Below are positions 1-8,280 of a stretch of DNA of 64,000 nucleotides, piece after piece (the stretch's first letter is position 1; every line of letters begins with the position of its first letter). A program made the translations under genes and the position numbers. Origin of the DNA: Acuticoccus sediminis (GTDB lineage Bacteria > Pseudomonadota > Alphaproteobacteria > Rhizobiales > Amorphaceae); NCBI RefSeq assembly GCF_003258595.1, contig NZ_QHHQ01000002.1:992001-1056000 (forward strand), in the 5' to 3' direction. Below the pieces are notes generated by a model. It had not been told where the DNA came from and ran no database searches. It saw nothing but the letters and a program-made list of their open reading frames with translations.

Positions 1-2440
1 CGACGAGCTGGGTCGGCCCGTACGCCCATTCGGCGGTCGCGAAGGCGGACAACGGCACCATGCCGCCCTGCGTGTTGCGCACGTTGAGTGTCATGACGTC
101 CTCTACCGTCATGCGCGAGCGCGCCTCGGCCTGGACGATGACGCGCTGCATGCGCCCCTGGTTCGGGAAGTCGTTGACGTAGGACGAGCCGAGGGCGGCC
201 GAGACCGTCCGGTTGATCTCCCCGAAGCCGACGCCGAACGCGTTCGCCTTGGCGCGGTCGACGTTGAGGCGGAGCTGCGGCCCGGGCGGCAGTCCTTCCG
301 TGTAGACCTGACCGATGACCGGGCTCGCCTGCGCGGCCGCCATCAGCTGCTGCGCCCCCTCGCGCAGGCGCGCGTCACCGAGGTTGGCGCGGTCCTGCAG
401 GCGGAAGGCGAAGCCCGAGCTCGACCCGAGGCCCTGGATCGGCGGCGGCGACAGCGCGTAGGCGATCGCGTCGCGGATCGAGGCGAGCATCCCGGAGAGG
501 GTGCCGGACAGCGCCGCGGCGCTCTCGTCCTCGCCGCGCTCGGCCCAGTCCTTCAGCGTGACGAAGGCGAGACCCGAGTTCGGCCCCTGGCCCGAGAACG
601 AGTAGCCCTGGATGATGAGGATGCTGTCCACCCCGTCGAGCGAGAGGGCAAAGTCCTCGGCGCTCTTCGTCACCTCGCGCAACCGGTTGGACGTGGCGCC
701 CGGAGGAGCCTGGACGTCGGCGAGCAGGAAGCCCTGGTCCTCCTGCGGCAGGAAGGCGGACGGGATCTGCAGGTAGACGTAGCCGAGACCGACCAAGAGG
801 GCGAGGTAGACCACCATCAGCCGTCCGGCGCGCCGGATCAGGCCGCCGACCAGCCCCGCGTAGCCGTGCGAGGCGCGGTCGAAGTTGCGGTTGAACCAGC
901 CGAAGACGCCGCCCTTGGAGTGCGAATGTCCCTTGGGAATCGGCTTCAGGAGGGTGGCGCACAGCGCCGGCGTCAGCGACAGGGCGAGGAAGGCGGAGAA
1001 GAAGATCGACACCACCATCGTCAGCGAGAACTGCTGGTAGATGATGCCCACCGAGCCGGGGAAGAAGGCGAGGGGGACGAACACCGCCATCAGCGCGAGC
1101 GTGATGCCGATGATGGCGCCGGAGATCTGCCCCATCGCCTTCTTGGAGGCCTCCTTCGGGGAGAGGCCCTCCTCGGACATGATCCGCTCGACGTTCTCCA
1201 CCACGACGATCGCGTCGTCGACGAGGATGCCGATGGCAAGGACCATCGCAAACATGGTGAGGACGTTGATGGAGAAGCCCGCCGGTAGCATCACCGCCAT
1301 CGTGCCCGCGAGCGCGATCGGGACCACCAGCGTCGGGATGATCGTGTAGCGGAAGTTCTGCAGGAACACGAACATCACGACGAAGACGAGCACCACCGCC
1401 TCCATCAGCGTGTGCAGCACCTTCTCGATGGAGGCGTCGACGAACGGGGTCGTGTCGTAGGGGACTTCGTAGGAGACGCCCGCGGGGAAGAGCGGCTCCA
1501 GCCGGTCCATCGTCTCGCGCACGCCTTCGGCCGTGTCGAGCGCGTTGCCCGTCGGCGAGAGCTGGACGCCGATGGAGGCGACGGGCTGACCGTTGAGGTA
1601 GGTGTTGAAGTTGAACGTCTCGGCGTCGATCTCGACCCGCGCCACGTCGGAGAGGCGCACCAGGGCACCGTTGTCCTCGGCGCGCAGGACGATCGAGCCG
1701 AACTCCTCCGGCGTCGAGAGCTGGCCGGTGACGAGGAGCGTCGCCTGCGTCTGCTGGCTGACGGGGTTCGGGCTCGCGCCCACGGAGCCGGCGGCGACCT
1801 GCGCGTTCTGCTCGGTGATCGCATCGGTCACGTCGGTCAGGGAGAGGCCGAGGCCGACGAGCCTGTCCGGGTCGACCCAGACGCGCATCGCCCGCTCGGC
1901 GGCGAAGAGCTGCGCACGGCCGACTCCCGGCACGCGGCGAATCTCGTTCAGCACGCTGCGCGCGGCGTAGTCGCCGAGGCCGACTTCGTCGAGCCCCGAC
2001 TCGGGCGTCGCCGTCAGGGCCACGACCATGAGGAAGCTCGTGCTCGCCTCCTCGACGGTGACGCCCTGCTGCTGGACCTGCTGCGGCAGCGAGGACTCCA
2101 CGCGCTTCAGCCGGTTCTGCGTATCGACGACGGCCTGCGCGACGTCGGTGCCGGACTCGAACGTCACGGTGATCGACACCGCGCCGGTCGCGTCCGAGGT
2201 GGACTCGAAATAGAGGAGCCCTTCGATGCCGTTGAGTTCCTCCTCGATGGGCTGCGTGACCTGACGGTAGAGGTCTTCCGGCGAGGCGCCGGGGAAGGTC
2301 GTCTGGATCGAGACCTGCGGCGGGGCGACGTTCGGGTACTGCGAGATCGGAATGTTCGGCAGCGAGAGGGCGCCCGCCATCACGATGAAGATCGCGATGA
2401 CCCAGGCGAGGACGGGATTGTCGATGAAGAAGCGCGCCAT
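1..2440 (-). CDS. RND efflux inner-membrane permease (HAE1 family), C-terminus off window
   Basis: This is the proton-driven inner-membrane pump of a tripartite RND efflux system. About 813 N-terminal residues are in the window and the rest lies beyond the left edge. It opens with the typical HAE1 start MARFFIDNPVLAWVIA (TM1), followed by a first porter domain and a TM2-TM6 block. The proton-relay pair corresponding to AcrB D407/D408 is visible at residues 408-409 in LVDDAIVVVENV. The second periplasmic loop begins after about residue 540. It starts 7 bp after the stop of the adaptor gene, so the two are one operon. The divergent TetR gene at 3846 is the likely repressor. Substrates cannot be read from sequence. 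Confidence 0.95.
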   Translation of the reverse strand, partial: MARFFIDNPVLAWVIAIFIVMAGALSLPNIPISQYPNVAPPQVSIQTTFPGASPEDLYRQVTQPIEEELNGIEGLLYFESTSDATGAVSITVTFESGTDVAQAVVDTQNRLKRVESSLPQQVQQQGVTVEEASTSFLMVVALTATPESGLDEVGLGDYAARSVLNEIRRVPGVGRAQLFAAERAMRVWVDPDRLVGLGLSLTDVTDAITEQNAQVAAGSVGASPNPVSQQTQATLLVTGQLSTPEEFGSIVLRAEDNGALVRLSDVARVEIDAETFNFNTYLNGQPVASIGVQLSPTGNALDTAEGVRETMDRLEPLFPAGVSYEVPYDTTPFVDASIEKVLHTLMEAVVLVFVVMFVFLQNFRYTIIPTLVVPIALAGTMAVMLPAGFSINVLTMFAMVLAIGILVDDAIVVVENVERIMSEEGLSPKEASKKAMGQISGAIIGITLALMAVFVPLAFFPGSVGIIYQQFSLTMVVSIFFSAFLALSLTPALCATLLKPIPKGHSHSKGGVFGWFNRNFDRASHGYAGLVGGLIRRAGRLMVVYLALLVGLGYVYLQIPSAFLPQEDQGFLLADVQAPPGATSNRLREVTKSAEDFALSLDGVDSILIIQGYSFSGQGPNSGLAFVTLKDWAERGEDESAAALSGTLSGMLASIRDAIAYALSPPPIQGLGSSSGFAFRLQDRANLGDARLREGAQQLMAAAQASPVIGQVYTEGLPPGPQLRLNVDRAKANAFGVGFGEINRTVSAALGSSYVNDFPNQGRMQRVIVQAEARSRMTVEDVMTLNVRNTQGGMVPLSAFATAEWAYGPTQLV

Positions 2441-2447
2441 CGGAGCC

Positions 2448-3725
2448 TCAGTTCGCGACGGTGTCGGTGTCGGCGGGGGTCGCCGGTGCGTCCGCGGCGG
2501 AGGCGTCCTGCAGCTCCCGCGCGCCGTCCGGCGAGGTGTCCGCGGTACCGGCGTCCGCCTGCTCGCGGGGCCCGGCGGACGGGTCCGTCCATGCGACCGG
2601 CTTCACCGGGGCGCCGGGGCCGATCTTCTGCACGCCGTCGACGATCACGTTGTCGCCCGTGGCGAGGCCGTCCTCGACGACCATGCGGTTGCCGATCGCC
2701 CGGCCGAGACGCACGCTGCGGATCTCCGCCGTGTTCTCGCCGGAGACGAGGTAGAGCTGGGCCGCCCCCGAGGCGTCGCGCTGGACGGCCTGGCTCGGCA
2801 CCGCGATCGCGTCGTTCTGCTGCGCCTGCTCGACGGCGACGCGCACATACATGCCCGGCAGCAACACGTCGTCCGGGTTCGGGAATTCGGCCCTGAGCGT
2901 CACCTGTCCGCTCGTCCGTTCCACGGTCGCCTCCGAAAAGAGGAGACGGCCGGGGTGGGGGTAGGGCGTGCCGTCGTCGAGGTAGAGGCGGACCTCCGCG
3001 ACGCCGGGTTCCAGCTCGCGCAGCGCGCCGCTTTCCACCGCGCGCCGGAGCGCCAGCAGCTCCGACACGGGCTGCAGGATGTCGGCATAGACGGGGTCGA
3101 GGGCCTGGATCGTCGTCAGCACCTCGGAGCCCGCGGCGGAGACGAGCGCGCCCTCGGTGATGTTGGCGCGGCCGATCCGGCCCGAGATGGGCGCCGTCAC
3201 GTTGGTGAAGCCGAGGTCGATCTGGGCGGCGCGCAGCTCCGCCTTCGCCACGGCGACGTCGGCGTCGGCCTGAAGGCGCGACGCCTTCGCGCGGTCGACC
3301 TCGGCCTGGCTCGACACGTTGCGTTCGAGGAGGGTCGTGACGCGTTCCTCGTTCTGCTGCGCTTCGAGCCGGGTCGCCTCCGCCCGCTCCACGCTCGCCT
3401 GAGCCGCCAGCACGGCGACGTCGTAGGTCACCGGGTCGATGCGGAAGAGGACGTCCCCGGCGGCGACGGTCGTTCCCTGCTCGAAGACGCGCTCGAGGAT
3501 GATGCCGCCGACGCGCGGCCGCACCTCGGCGATGCGGGTCGCGTTGATCCGTCCGGGCAGCTCCGACACGACCTGCAGGTCCTCCGGCACGACCTCGATC
3601 GTTCCGACCTCCGCCGGCGGCCGCTCGGCGGCGGGTGAGGCGGCGCTCTCGCCGCCCTCGGGACTGCAGGCGGAAATCAGGGCCGCCGTGCCCAGGAGCG
3701 CGGCGGATATCAGGATACGCGTCAT
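2448..3725 (-). CDS. RND efflux periplasmic adaptor lipoprotein (MFP/AcrA family)
   Basis: The 425-residue membrane-fusion protein should link the permease to an outer-membrane channel. It has a lipoprotein signal with lipobox ISAC (Cys20), a biotinyl-lipoyl-like half-motif (RPRVGGIILERVFEQG), a coiled-coil hairpin around residues 100-170, the second lipoyl half (TAPISGRIGRANITEG) and beta-barrel and membrane-proximal domains. The C-terminal ~50 residues are an acidic, low-complexity tail rich in A, D and T. The start at 3725 gives a proper signal peptide; a longer upstream reading frame would bury it. It is first in the operon, upstream of the permease. No outer-membrane factor gene is visible in the window. 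Confidence 0.94.
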   Translation of the reverse strand: MTRILISAALLGTAALISACSPEGGESAASPAAERPPAEVGTIEVVPEDLQVVSELPGRINATRIAEVRPRVGGIILERVFEQGTTVAAGDVLFRIDPVTYDVAVLAAQASVERAEATRLEAQQNEERVTTLLERNVSSQAEVDRAKASRLQADADVAVAKAELRAAQIDLGFTNVTAPISGRIGRANITEGALVSAAGSEVLTTIQALDPVYADILQPVSELLALRRAVESGALRELEPGVAEVRLYLDDGTPYPHPGRLLFSEATVERTSGQVTLRAEFPNPDDVLLPGMYVRVAVEQAQQNDAIAVPSQAVQRDASGAAQLYLVSGENTAEIRSVRLGRAIGNRMVVEDGLATGDNVIVDGVQKIGPGAPVKPVAWTDPSAGPREQADAGTADTSPDGARELQDASAADAPATPADTDTVAN

Positions 3726-3768
3726 AAATTCACCGGTCGGCGCAGGAGAAGGCCCAAAGCGGAAGATC

Positions 3769-3799
3769 TGGACATATGTCCAAGTTGGACGCATGTCCA
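3769..3799. promoter_or_regulatory. Tandem TetR-type operators between efflux operon and regulator
   Basis: Two copies of TGGAC-N4-GTCCA lie in direct tandem. Box 1 (3769-3782) is a perfect 14-bp palindrome with centre ATAT. Box 2 (3786-3799) has identical arms and centre GCAT. The boxes are offset by 17 bp, placing them on nearly the same helix face. They occupy the middle of the 120-bp gap between the divergent adaptor and TetR genes, so one repressor could control both promoters. The repeats are seen directly; binding by the adjacent TetR protein is inferred. Confidence 0.75.
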
Positions 3800-3845
3800 G
3801 TTGGTGCGCTATGCGGTATCTGCATTGCGGGTAGGAGTGAGAACC

Positions 3846-4469
3846 GTGAGCTACATGGCAAAGAGCGAACGGCGCGCGGCGATCGTGAACGCGGCCGTGG
3901 CGCTCGTGTGGGACAAGGGGCTGGGGGCCGCGACGGTTCGCGCGGTCGCCGCCGCCGTCGGCGCGTCGCCGGGGCAGATCCATCACCACTTCGCTTCGGT
4001 GGACGATCTCCGCGCCGAAGCCTTCCGCGAGGCATCTCGCCGCATGCTCCCGGAACTGACGCGCACGCTTCGGAGCATGCCGCCGATGGACAACCTCCTC
4101 GGCCTCCTCGCCGGCTGCGCCAGCGAGGAGCATGCGATGGCCGAGCGGCTATGGCGCGACGCGTTGGCGGCCGCGCGGATGAGCGAGATCGTGGGGGAGG
4201 CGGTGCGCGAGGCGCTCGACGAATGGAACGTGGCGATCGTCGACGCCCTGAAGCGCGTGAAGGAGGCGGGCGAACTCCCGGCCACGCTCGACGAGGCGCC
4301 GGTTGCCCAGCGGCTGATGGCGCTGTCGCTCGGCCTCGATGTGCTCAACGAGGTGTACGGCCGGTGCGACGGGCGCACGGGCCGTCAGGCAGTGGTGCGC
4401 GCGGCCCTCGCCATCGAGGCCGCGGCGCTTTGCCGGGGAGGGGGCCGCCCGGTCAGCCGGGCGGGTTGA
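3846..4469 (+). CDS. TetR family transcriptional regulator, divergent from RND operon
   Basis: A 207-residue TetR-type repressor. The N-terminal helix-turn-helix covers roughly residues 5-52 of the encoded protein, with recognition region GQIHHHFASVDDLRAEAF. The all-helical C-terminal half would bind ligand. I chose GTG at 3846 because AGGAG (3833-3837) sits 8 nt upstream. The ATG at 3855 (MAKSERR) would be 17 nt from that site but is also possible. It is divergent from the RND genes across the tandem palindromes, the classical arrangement for an efflux repressor. It converges with the alpha/beta hydrolase gene, leaving only 6 bp between stops. Confidence 0.9.
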   Translation: MSYMAKSERRAAIVNAAVALVWDKGLGAATVRAVAAAVGASPGQIHHHFASVDDLRAEAFREASRRMLPELTRTLRSMPPMDNLLGLLAGCASEEHAMAERLWRDALAAARMSEIVGEAVREALDEWNVAIVDALKRVKEAGELPATLDEAPVAQRLMALSLGLDVLNEVYGRCDGRTGRQAVVRAALAIEAAALCRGGGRPVSRAG

Positions 4470-4475
4470 CCGCGC

Positions 4476-5357
4476 TCAGCGGGCCGACAGCATCCAGTTG
4501 ATGGTCTCGCGCCAGTCCGTCATGCGGATCGGCGTGCCGTGGCTGCCGGTCTCGAAGCGCACCATCTTTACCGGGTAGCCCGGCGAGCGGGAACGGATCG
4601 ACCGGAAGAAGCCTTCCATCCGCTCCACCGGGAAGACCTTGTCGCGGCTCCCCTGGCCGAGGAACACCGGCACGCGCCGCTGGTAGGCCGCGCTCGAGAA
4701 GAAGCCGTCGTCCCACAGCGAGCCGAGGAGCAGGAGCCCGCCGAGCCGGGAGGCGACCGCCGGGTCCTTCGCCAGCCGCCAGCACAGCGCCCCGCCCATC
4801 GACCCGCAGGCAACGAAGACCGGCGCGCGCGGCGAGGCGGCCGCGTACTCGTTGATGAGCCCCGCGACCTGGGCCGCGCCCGTCGCCCCGAAGTCGGCGA
4901 AGTCGGGCGAGAGGTAGACGCCGCCGGCCGACACCGCGAGGTTCTTGATGCGGTTGAAGTTGCCGCCGAAGGTGAAGTCGTCGACGCCCTGGCGCCGGCT
5001 GCCGCCCTGCCCGTGGAGGTAGACCACGATGATGCTGGCGTTCTGCCGGCGGCCGACGGCGATGTAGCGCACCCGGCCCGCCGCCGTATCGGCGACGAGG
5101 TCGGCCTGCGAGCGCCGCACCCCGGTCGACACGTAGCGCGACTTGACCCGCCGCTCCGGCACCTCGTCGCGCCCGTTGATGTCGCGCATCTCGTCGTAGT
5201 CGACGACGCGGTAGGCGCCGCCGGCCTCGGTCGACAGGACCCCGGGGTAGGCGAACAGGTTGTCCTTATGGGACGGAAGCCGCTGCGCGCTCGCGGTCCC
5301 GGCCGTGACCGTGGCCAGGACGAGCGCCAGTAGAAGTCGCTTCAAATATCCATTCAT
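4476..5357 (-). CDS. Secreted alpha/beta-fold hydrolase
   Basis: A 293-residue protein with a Sec signal peptide of about 25 residues (cleavage after ASA). The triad is readable: nucleophile S186 in CGSMGG, acid D239 in GSRDK and H273 in GSHGTP. The oxyanion motif HGQGG is at 115-119. The size and single-domain layout resemble dienelactone-hydrolase or esterase-like proteins, but no substrate can be assigned. It is a single gene, convergent with the TetR gene. A 106-bp gap with a strong hairpin separates it from the neighbouring operon, so it probably has its own promoter. Confidence 0.88.
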   Translation of the reverse strand: MNGYLKRLLLALVLATVTAGTASAQRLPSHKDNLFAYPGVLSTEAGGAYRVVDYDEMRDINGRDEVPERRVKSRYVSTGVRRSQADLVADTAAGRVRYIAVGRRQNASIIVVYLHGQGGSRRQGVDDFTFGGNFNRIKNLAVSAGGVYLSPDFADFGATGAAQVAGLINEYAAASPRAPVFVACGSMGGALCWRLAKDPAVASRLGGLLLLGSLWDDGFFSSAAYQRRVPVFLGQGSRDKVFPVERMEGFFRSIRSRSPGYPVKMVRFETGSHGTPIRMTDWRETINWMLSAR

Positions 5358-5433
5358 GTGCCCGTTCTAATGCGGATTGGCCGCGCAGAACATCGGGCAG
5401 CATCGATTATGACGGTGCGATCGGTCGCGATCG

Positions 5434-5456
5434 GCGCCGGTGCGCGGCACCGGCGC
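5434..5456 (-). terminator. Strong hairpin ending the nine-gene sugar-acid operon
   Basis: A perfect 10-bp stem (GCGCCGGTGC / GCACCGGCGC) with a 3-nt loop begins 8 bp past the stop codon of the aldolase gene, in the direction of transcription. No T-tract follows, so it could be a weak intrinsic terminator, a Rho-linked 3' end or an mRNA-stabilising stem. Confidence 0.6.
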
Positions 5457-5463
5457 AACGCGG

Positions 5464-6510
5464 TCAGGCGAGCCAGCGGGCGAGGTTCTCGCGCACGAAG
5501 GCGTCGTCGGTGAGGTCCGGATAGTCACGGCAGATCCGGTCGAGCTCCTCGACCTGGCCCGGCCCCATGGTCTCCTCCGGGTCGAGGCACCAGATGCCTT
5601 CGAGAAGGCCCTGCCGGCGCAGCACCTCGTGGATGCCGGCGATGCAGCCGCGGAAGTCGTTGGCGACGTCGAACAGCACCGCGTTGGCCTCCGTCGTGCG
5701 GGCGTCGCGCTCCAGCCAGTCGCTCGCCGCGCCCGTGCCGCCGTCGGCCTGCACCGCCTCGAGAAGCTCCACCGCCCGGCGCGTCCACACCGCCCAGTGG
5801 CCGAGGAGGCCGCCCTTGATGCGAACGCTGACCGGCGCACCGTCGCGCATGAAGGTGAAGCGGGTGAGGAGGTCGCCGACGATGTGGTCGTCGTTGCCGG
5901 TGTAGAGCGTGATGCGCTCGTCCGCCCGCGCGTCCACCACGGCGCGCGCCACGTCGAGCGTGCGGTAGCGGTGGAACGGCGCGATCTTGATGGCGACGAC
6001 GTTGTCCAGCTCGGCGAAGCGGCGCCAGAACCTGTAGGGAAGCACCGGCCCGCCGACCGCGGTCTGCAGGTAGAAGCCGACGATCGGCATCACCTCGGCG
6101 ACGGCCGCGCAGTGGGCGATGAGCGCGTCCTCGTCGCTGCCGTGTCCGGCGAGGCCGAGGAGGACGGCGTGGTAGCCGAGCGACCGGGCCAGCTCCGCCT
6201 CGCGCATGGCCTGCGCGGTCTCACCGATGGCACCGGCGACGAGGAAGGGCGAGGAGGGATGCGCGGCCGCCTCCTCGGCGGCGAGCGTCAGGACCGGCTC
6301 CAGCAGGCCGTGATGGCGGATCTCGAACTGCGTCGTGTGAACCGCGACGGCGAGGCCGATGGACCCCGCGTCGAGGTAGTAGCGCGACAGGGCGCGCTGG
6401 CGGCGCGGGTCGAGCCGGCGGTCGGCGTCGAGGGCGAGCGGATGGGCCGGGATCACCCCGCCGCGGCGGAGCGCGGCGAGCGGGGCCTCGGGCAGGTCGG
6501 CGATCTTCAT
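5464..6510 (-). CDS. Dihydrodipicolinate synthase (DapA)-family aldolase
   Basis: A 348-residue TIM-barrel class I aldolase/lyase. The Schiff-base lysine is probably K175 (VAIKIAPF) and the family tyrosine Y147 (VGFYLQT). The phosphate/carboxylate-binding GTTGE motif of true DapA is not recognisable, so lysine biosynthesis is unlikely. Members in catabolic operons cleave or dehydrate 2-keto-3-deoxy sugar acids. It is last in the nine-gene TTT operon and overlaps the TetR stop by ATGA, so it is translationally coupled. A retro-aldol step yielding pyruvate or a related keto acid is inferred from operon context. Confidence 0.86.
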   Translation of the reverse strand: MKIADLPEAPLAALRRGGVIPAHPLALDADRRLDPRRQRALSRYYLDAGSIGLAVAVHTTQFEIRHHGLLEPVLTLAAEEAAAHPSSPFLVAGAIGETAQAMREAELARSLGYHAVLLGLAGHGSDEDALIAHCAAVAEVMPIVGFYLQTAVGGPVLPYRFWRRFAELDNVVAIKIAPFHRYRTLDVARAVVDARADERITLYTGNDDHIVGDLLTRFTFMRDGAPVSVRIKGGLLGHWAVWTRRAVELLEAVQADGGTGAASDWLERDARTTEANAVLFDVANDFRGCIAGIHEVLRRQGLLEGIWCLDPEETMGPGQVEELDRICRDYPDLTDDAFVRENLARWLA

Positions 6511-7265
6511 GGGGCGGGTTTCCGTGTGCGCTTCGCGGTGGCGCGCTTCGGGGCGGGGGTGACGGCCTCGACCGGGGAGCCGGGCAGCGCCGCGACCGGG
6601 TCGGGACGCAGGTAGCCGAGCACGACGTCGATGGCGTGCGCCCGCCGTGCGGCGAGGACGTCGTCGGTCTTCGGCAGGTCGAAGATGGCCGTCAGCGTCG
6701 CGCGGTTGGCGATGAAGAAATACGAGATGCTGGCGATGGTGATGTAGAGCTGCACCGGATCGACGCCGGCGCGGAAGATCCCCTCCGCGACGCCGCGCTC
6801 CAGCACCTCCTCGATGGTGGCGACGAGGGGGCTGTTCAGCTCGCGCGCCGTCCCGGAGTGGGCGACGTGGACGCCGCCGTGCAGGTTCTCCTCGTTGATG
6901 AGCGAAATGAATTCGGGATGCTCGCTCACGTAGTCGAAGGAGAAGCCGACGAGCTCGCGCATCGCCTCGTGCGGCTCGCGCGAGGTGAGCTGCAGGTTGC
7001 GCTCGGCGGTGCGGATCGCCTCGTAGTTCTTCTCGAGGACGATCGCGAAGAGGGCGTCCTTGCTCTGGAAGTAGTGGTGGATCAGCGCCTTGTTGCAGCC
7101 GGCCCGGCTCGCGATCGCCTCCATGCGGGCGCCCTGGAGGCCGTTCTCGGCGAACTCCTGCCGTGCGGCCTCGAGGATGCGCGCCTGGGTCGCGACCGCG
7201 TCCCGCTGGGGGCCGCGGCGCCGGCGCGGGGCCGGCGGTTCCGGCGCGCCGTCAGTATGTCCCAT
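6507..7265 (-). CDS. TetR family regulator embedded in TTT operon
   Basis: A 252-residue TetR protein. A basic, proline-rich N-terminal tail of about 25 residues precedes the HTH (residues ~28-75, ending CNKALIHHYFQSKDALFAIV). The ligand domain follows. The C-terminal ~30 residues are an unusual A/P/K/R-rich tail (ATAKRTRKPAP). The start overlaps the upstream epimerase by 14 bp, and the stop overlaps the aldolase start by ATGA. Being inside the operon implies autoregulation, with the palindrome at the tctC promoter (14821-14834) as its probable target. Confidence 0.9.
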   Translation of the reverse strand: MGHTDGAPEPPAPRRRRGPQRDAVATQARILEAARQEFAENGLQGARMEAIASRAGCNKALIHHYFQSKDALFAIVLEKNYEAIRTAERNLQLTSREPHEAMRELVGFSFDYVSEHPEFISLINEENLHGGVHVAHSGTARELNSPLVATIEEVLERGVAEGIFRAGVDPVQLYITIASISYFFIANRATLTAIFDLPKTDDVLAARRAHAIDVVLGYLRPDPVAALPGSPVEAVTPAPKRATAKRTRKPAP

Positions 7266-8280
7266 CGCGGACCTCGAAGTGCGTCGGCTTGCCGAGCGAG
7301 CGGCCGCCCGCGCCGAGCCAGGTCGCGGTCCAGTCGACGAGACGTGGAAGCGGCACGCGCGGGTAGCCGAAGAGGCGCTGCTGCAGGCTCGTGTCGACGA
7401 TCCAGGCCGAGGATTGCTCGCTCCCCTCGAAGGTCGGCGTCTCGCCGAAGTGCTCGCCGAAGCGCAGCGCGATGTTGCGCACGTTGGCGAGCTCCGGCCC
7501 CGAGAGGTTGAGGACGAACGGCGGATTGGCGGCATGGGCGAGGCTCTGCAGCGCGATGTCGCTCGCGTCGCCCTGCCAGATCACGTTGCAGTGGCCGCTG
7601 TCGACCGGCACCGGACGGCCCTCCATCACCGCGCGCCCCACGTCGTGCAGCACGCCGTAGCGCATGTCGATGGCGTAGGAGAGGCGCAGGATCGACACGC
7701 GCGTGCCGTAGCGCTTGGCGAAGTGCTCGAACATCCGCTCACGGCCGACGCAGGAGTTGGCGTACTCGCCCGGAGGGGTGAGCACCTCGTCCTCGCGCGC
7801 CCCCTGACGGGTGATGTCGTAGAACGGGTAGACGCAGGCGGTCGAGAAGAGGGCGATGCGGGACTCGCGGTACGCCTCGGCGACGATCGCCGGGACGTGG
7901 ACGTTCATCGCCCATGTCAGCGATTCGTCGCCGCTGGAGCCGAACTTGCGGCCGGCCATGAAGACGACGTTCTCCGTCTTCTCGAGACCGGCGACGGCGC
8001 TGGCGTCGAGGAGATCGGCGGCCACCGTCTCGATGCCCCGCGCCTCGAGCTTCTCGCGCACGTCCGGCTCGGAGAAGCGGGCGACGCCGATCACGCGCTT
8101 GTCCGGCGCCGCGCGCTTGGCCATGCGGGCGAGCGTCGGGCCCATCTTCCCGCCGACGCCCAGAATGGAGATGTCGCCGGAGAGCCCCGCCAGCGTCCTG
8201 ATCAGCGCCTCGCTCGGGCGCGACAGCAGCTCCTCGAGGTCGTCCTCGGTATGGATCGCGTCGGGAAATGTGTCGGACAT
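7252..8280 (-). CDS. NAD-dependent epimerase/dehydratase family protein, catalytic Lys absent
   Basis: A 342-residue extended-SDR protein with Rossmann motif GVGGKMG at 41-47. The usual YxxxK is YANSC here: Y173 is present but the lysine position is C177. Family enzymes act on nucleotide-sugars or sugar acids, and the missing lysine suggests altered chemistry or a non-redox role. It lies in the sugar-acid operon. Its ATG overlaps the stop of the enolase-superfamily gene (ATGA), and its 3' end overlaps the TetR start by 14 bp. Confidence 0.87.
   Translation of the reverse strand: MSDTFPDAIHTEDDLEELLSRPSEALIRTLAGLSGDISILGVGGKMGPTLARMAKRAAPDKRVIGVARFSEPDVREKLEARGIETVAADLLDASAVAGLEKTENVVFMAGRKFGSSGDESLTWAMNVHVPAIVAEAYRESRIALFSTACVYPFYDITRQGAREDEVLTPPGEYANSCVGRERMFEHFAKRYGTRVSILRLSYAIDMRYGVLHDVGRAVMEGRPVPVDSGHCNVIWQGDASDIALQSLAHAANPPFVLNLSGPELANVRNIALRFGEHFGETPTFEGSEQSSAWIVDTSLQQRLFGYPRVPLPRLVDWTATWLGAGGRSLGKPTHFEVRDGTY

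Noticed and set aside
5464-6510. Lysine-pathway dapA
   Set aside because: The usual GTTGE motif is absent and the gene is embedded in a transporter/sugar-acid operon, so a catabolic family member is more likely.
5440-6615. Long open frames antisense to real genes, here and throughout the window
   Set aside because: At ~70 % GC, stop codons are rare and antisense frames stay open. Their translations are rich in R, A, G, H and D, show no domains, and lie opposite genes with clear families.
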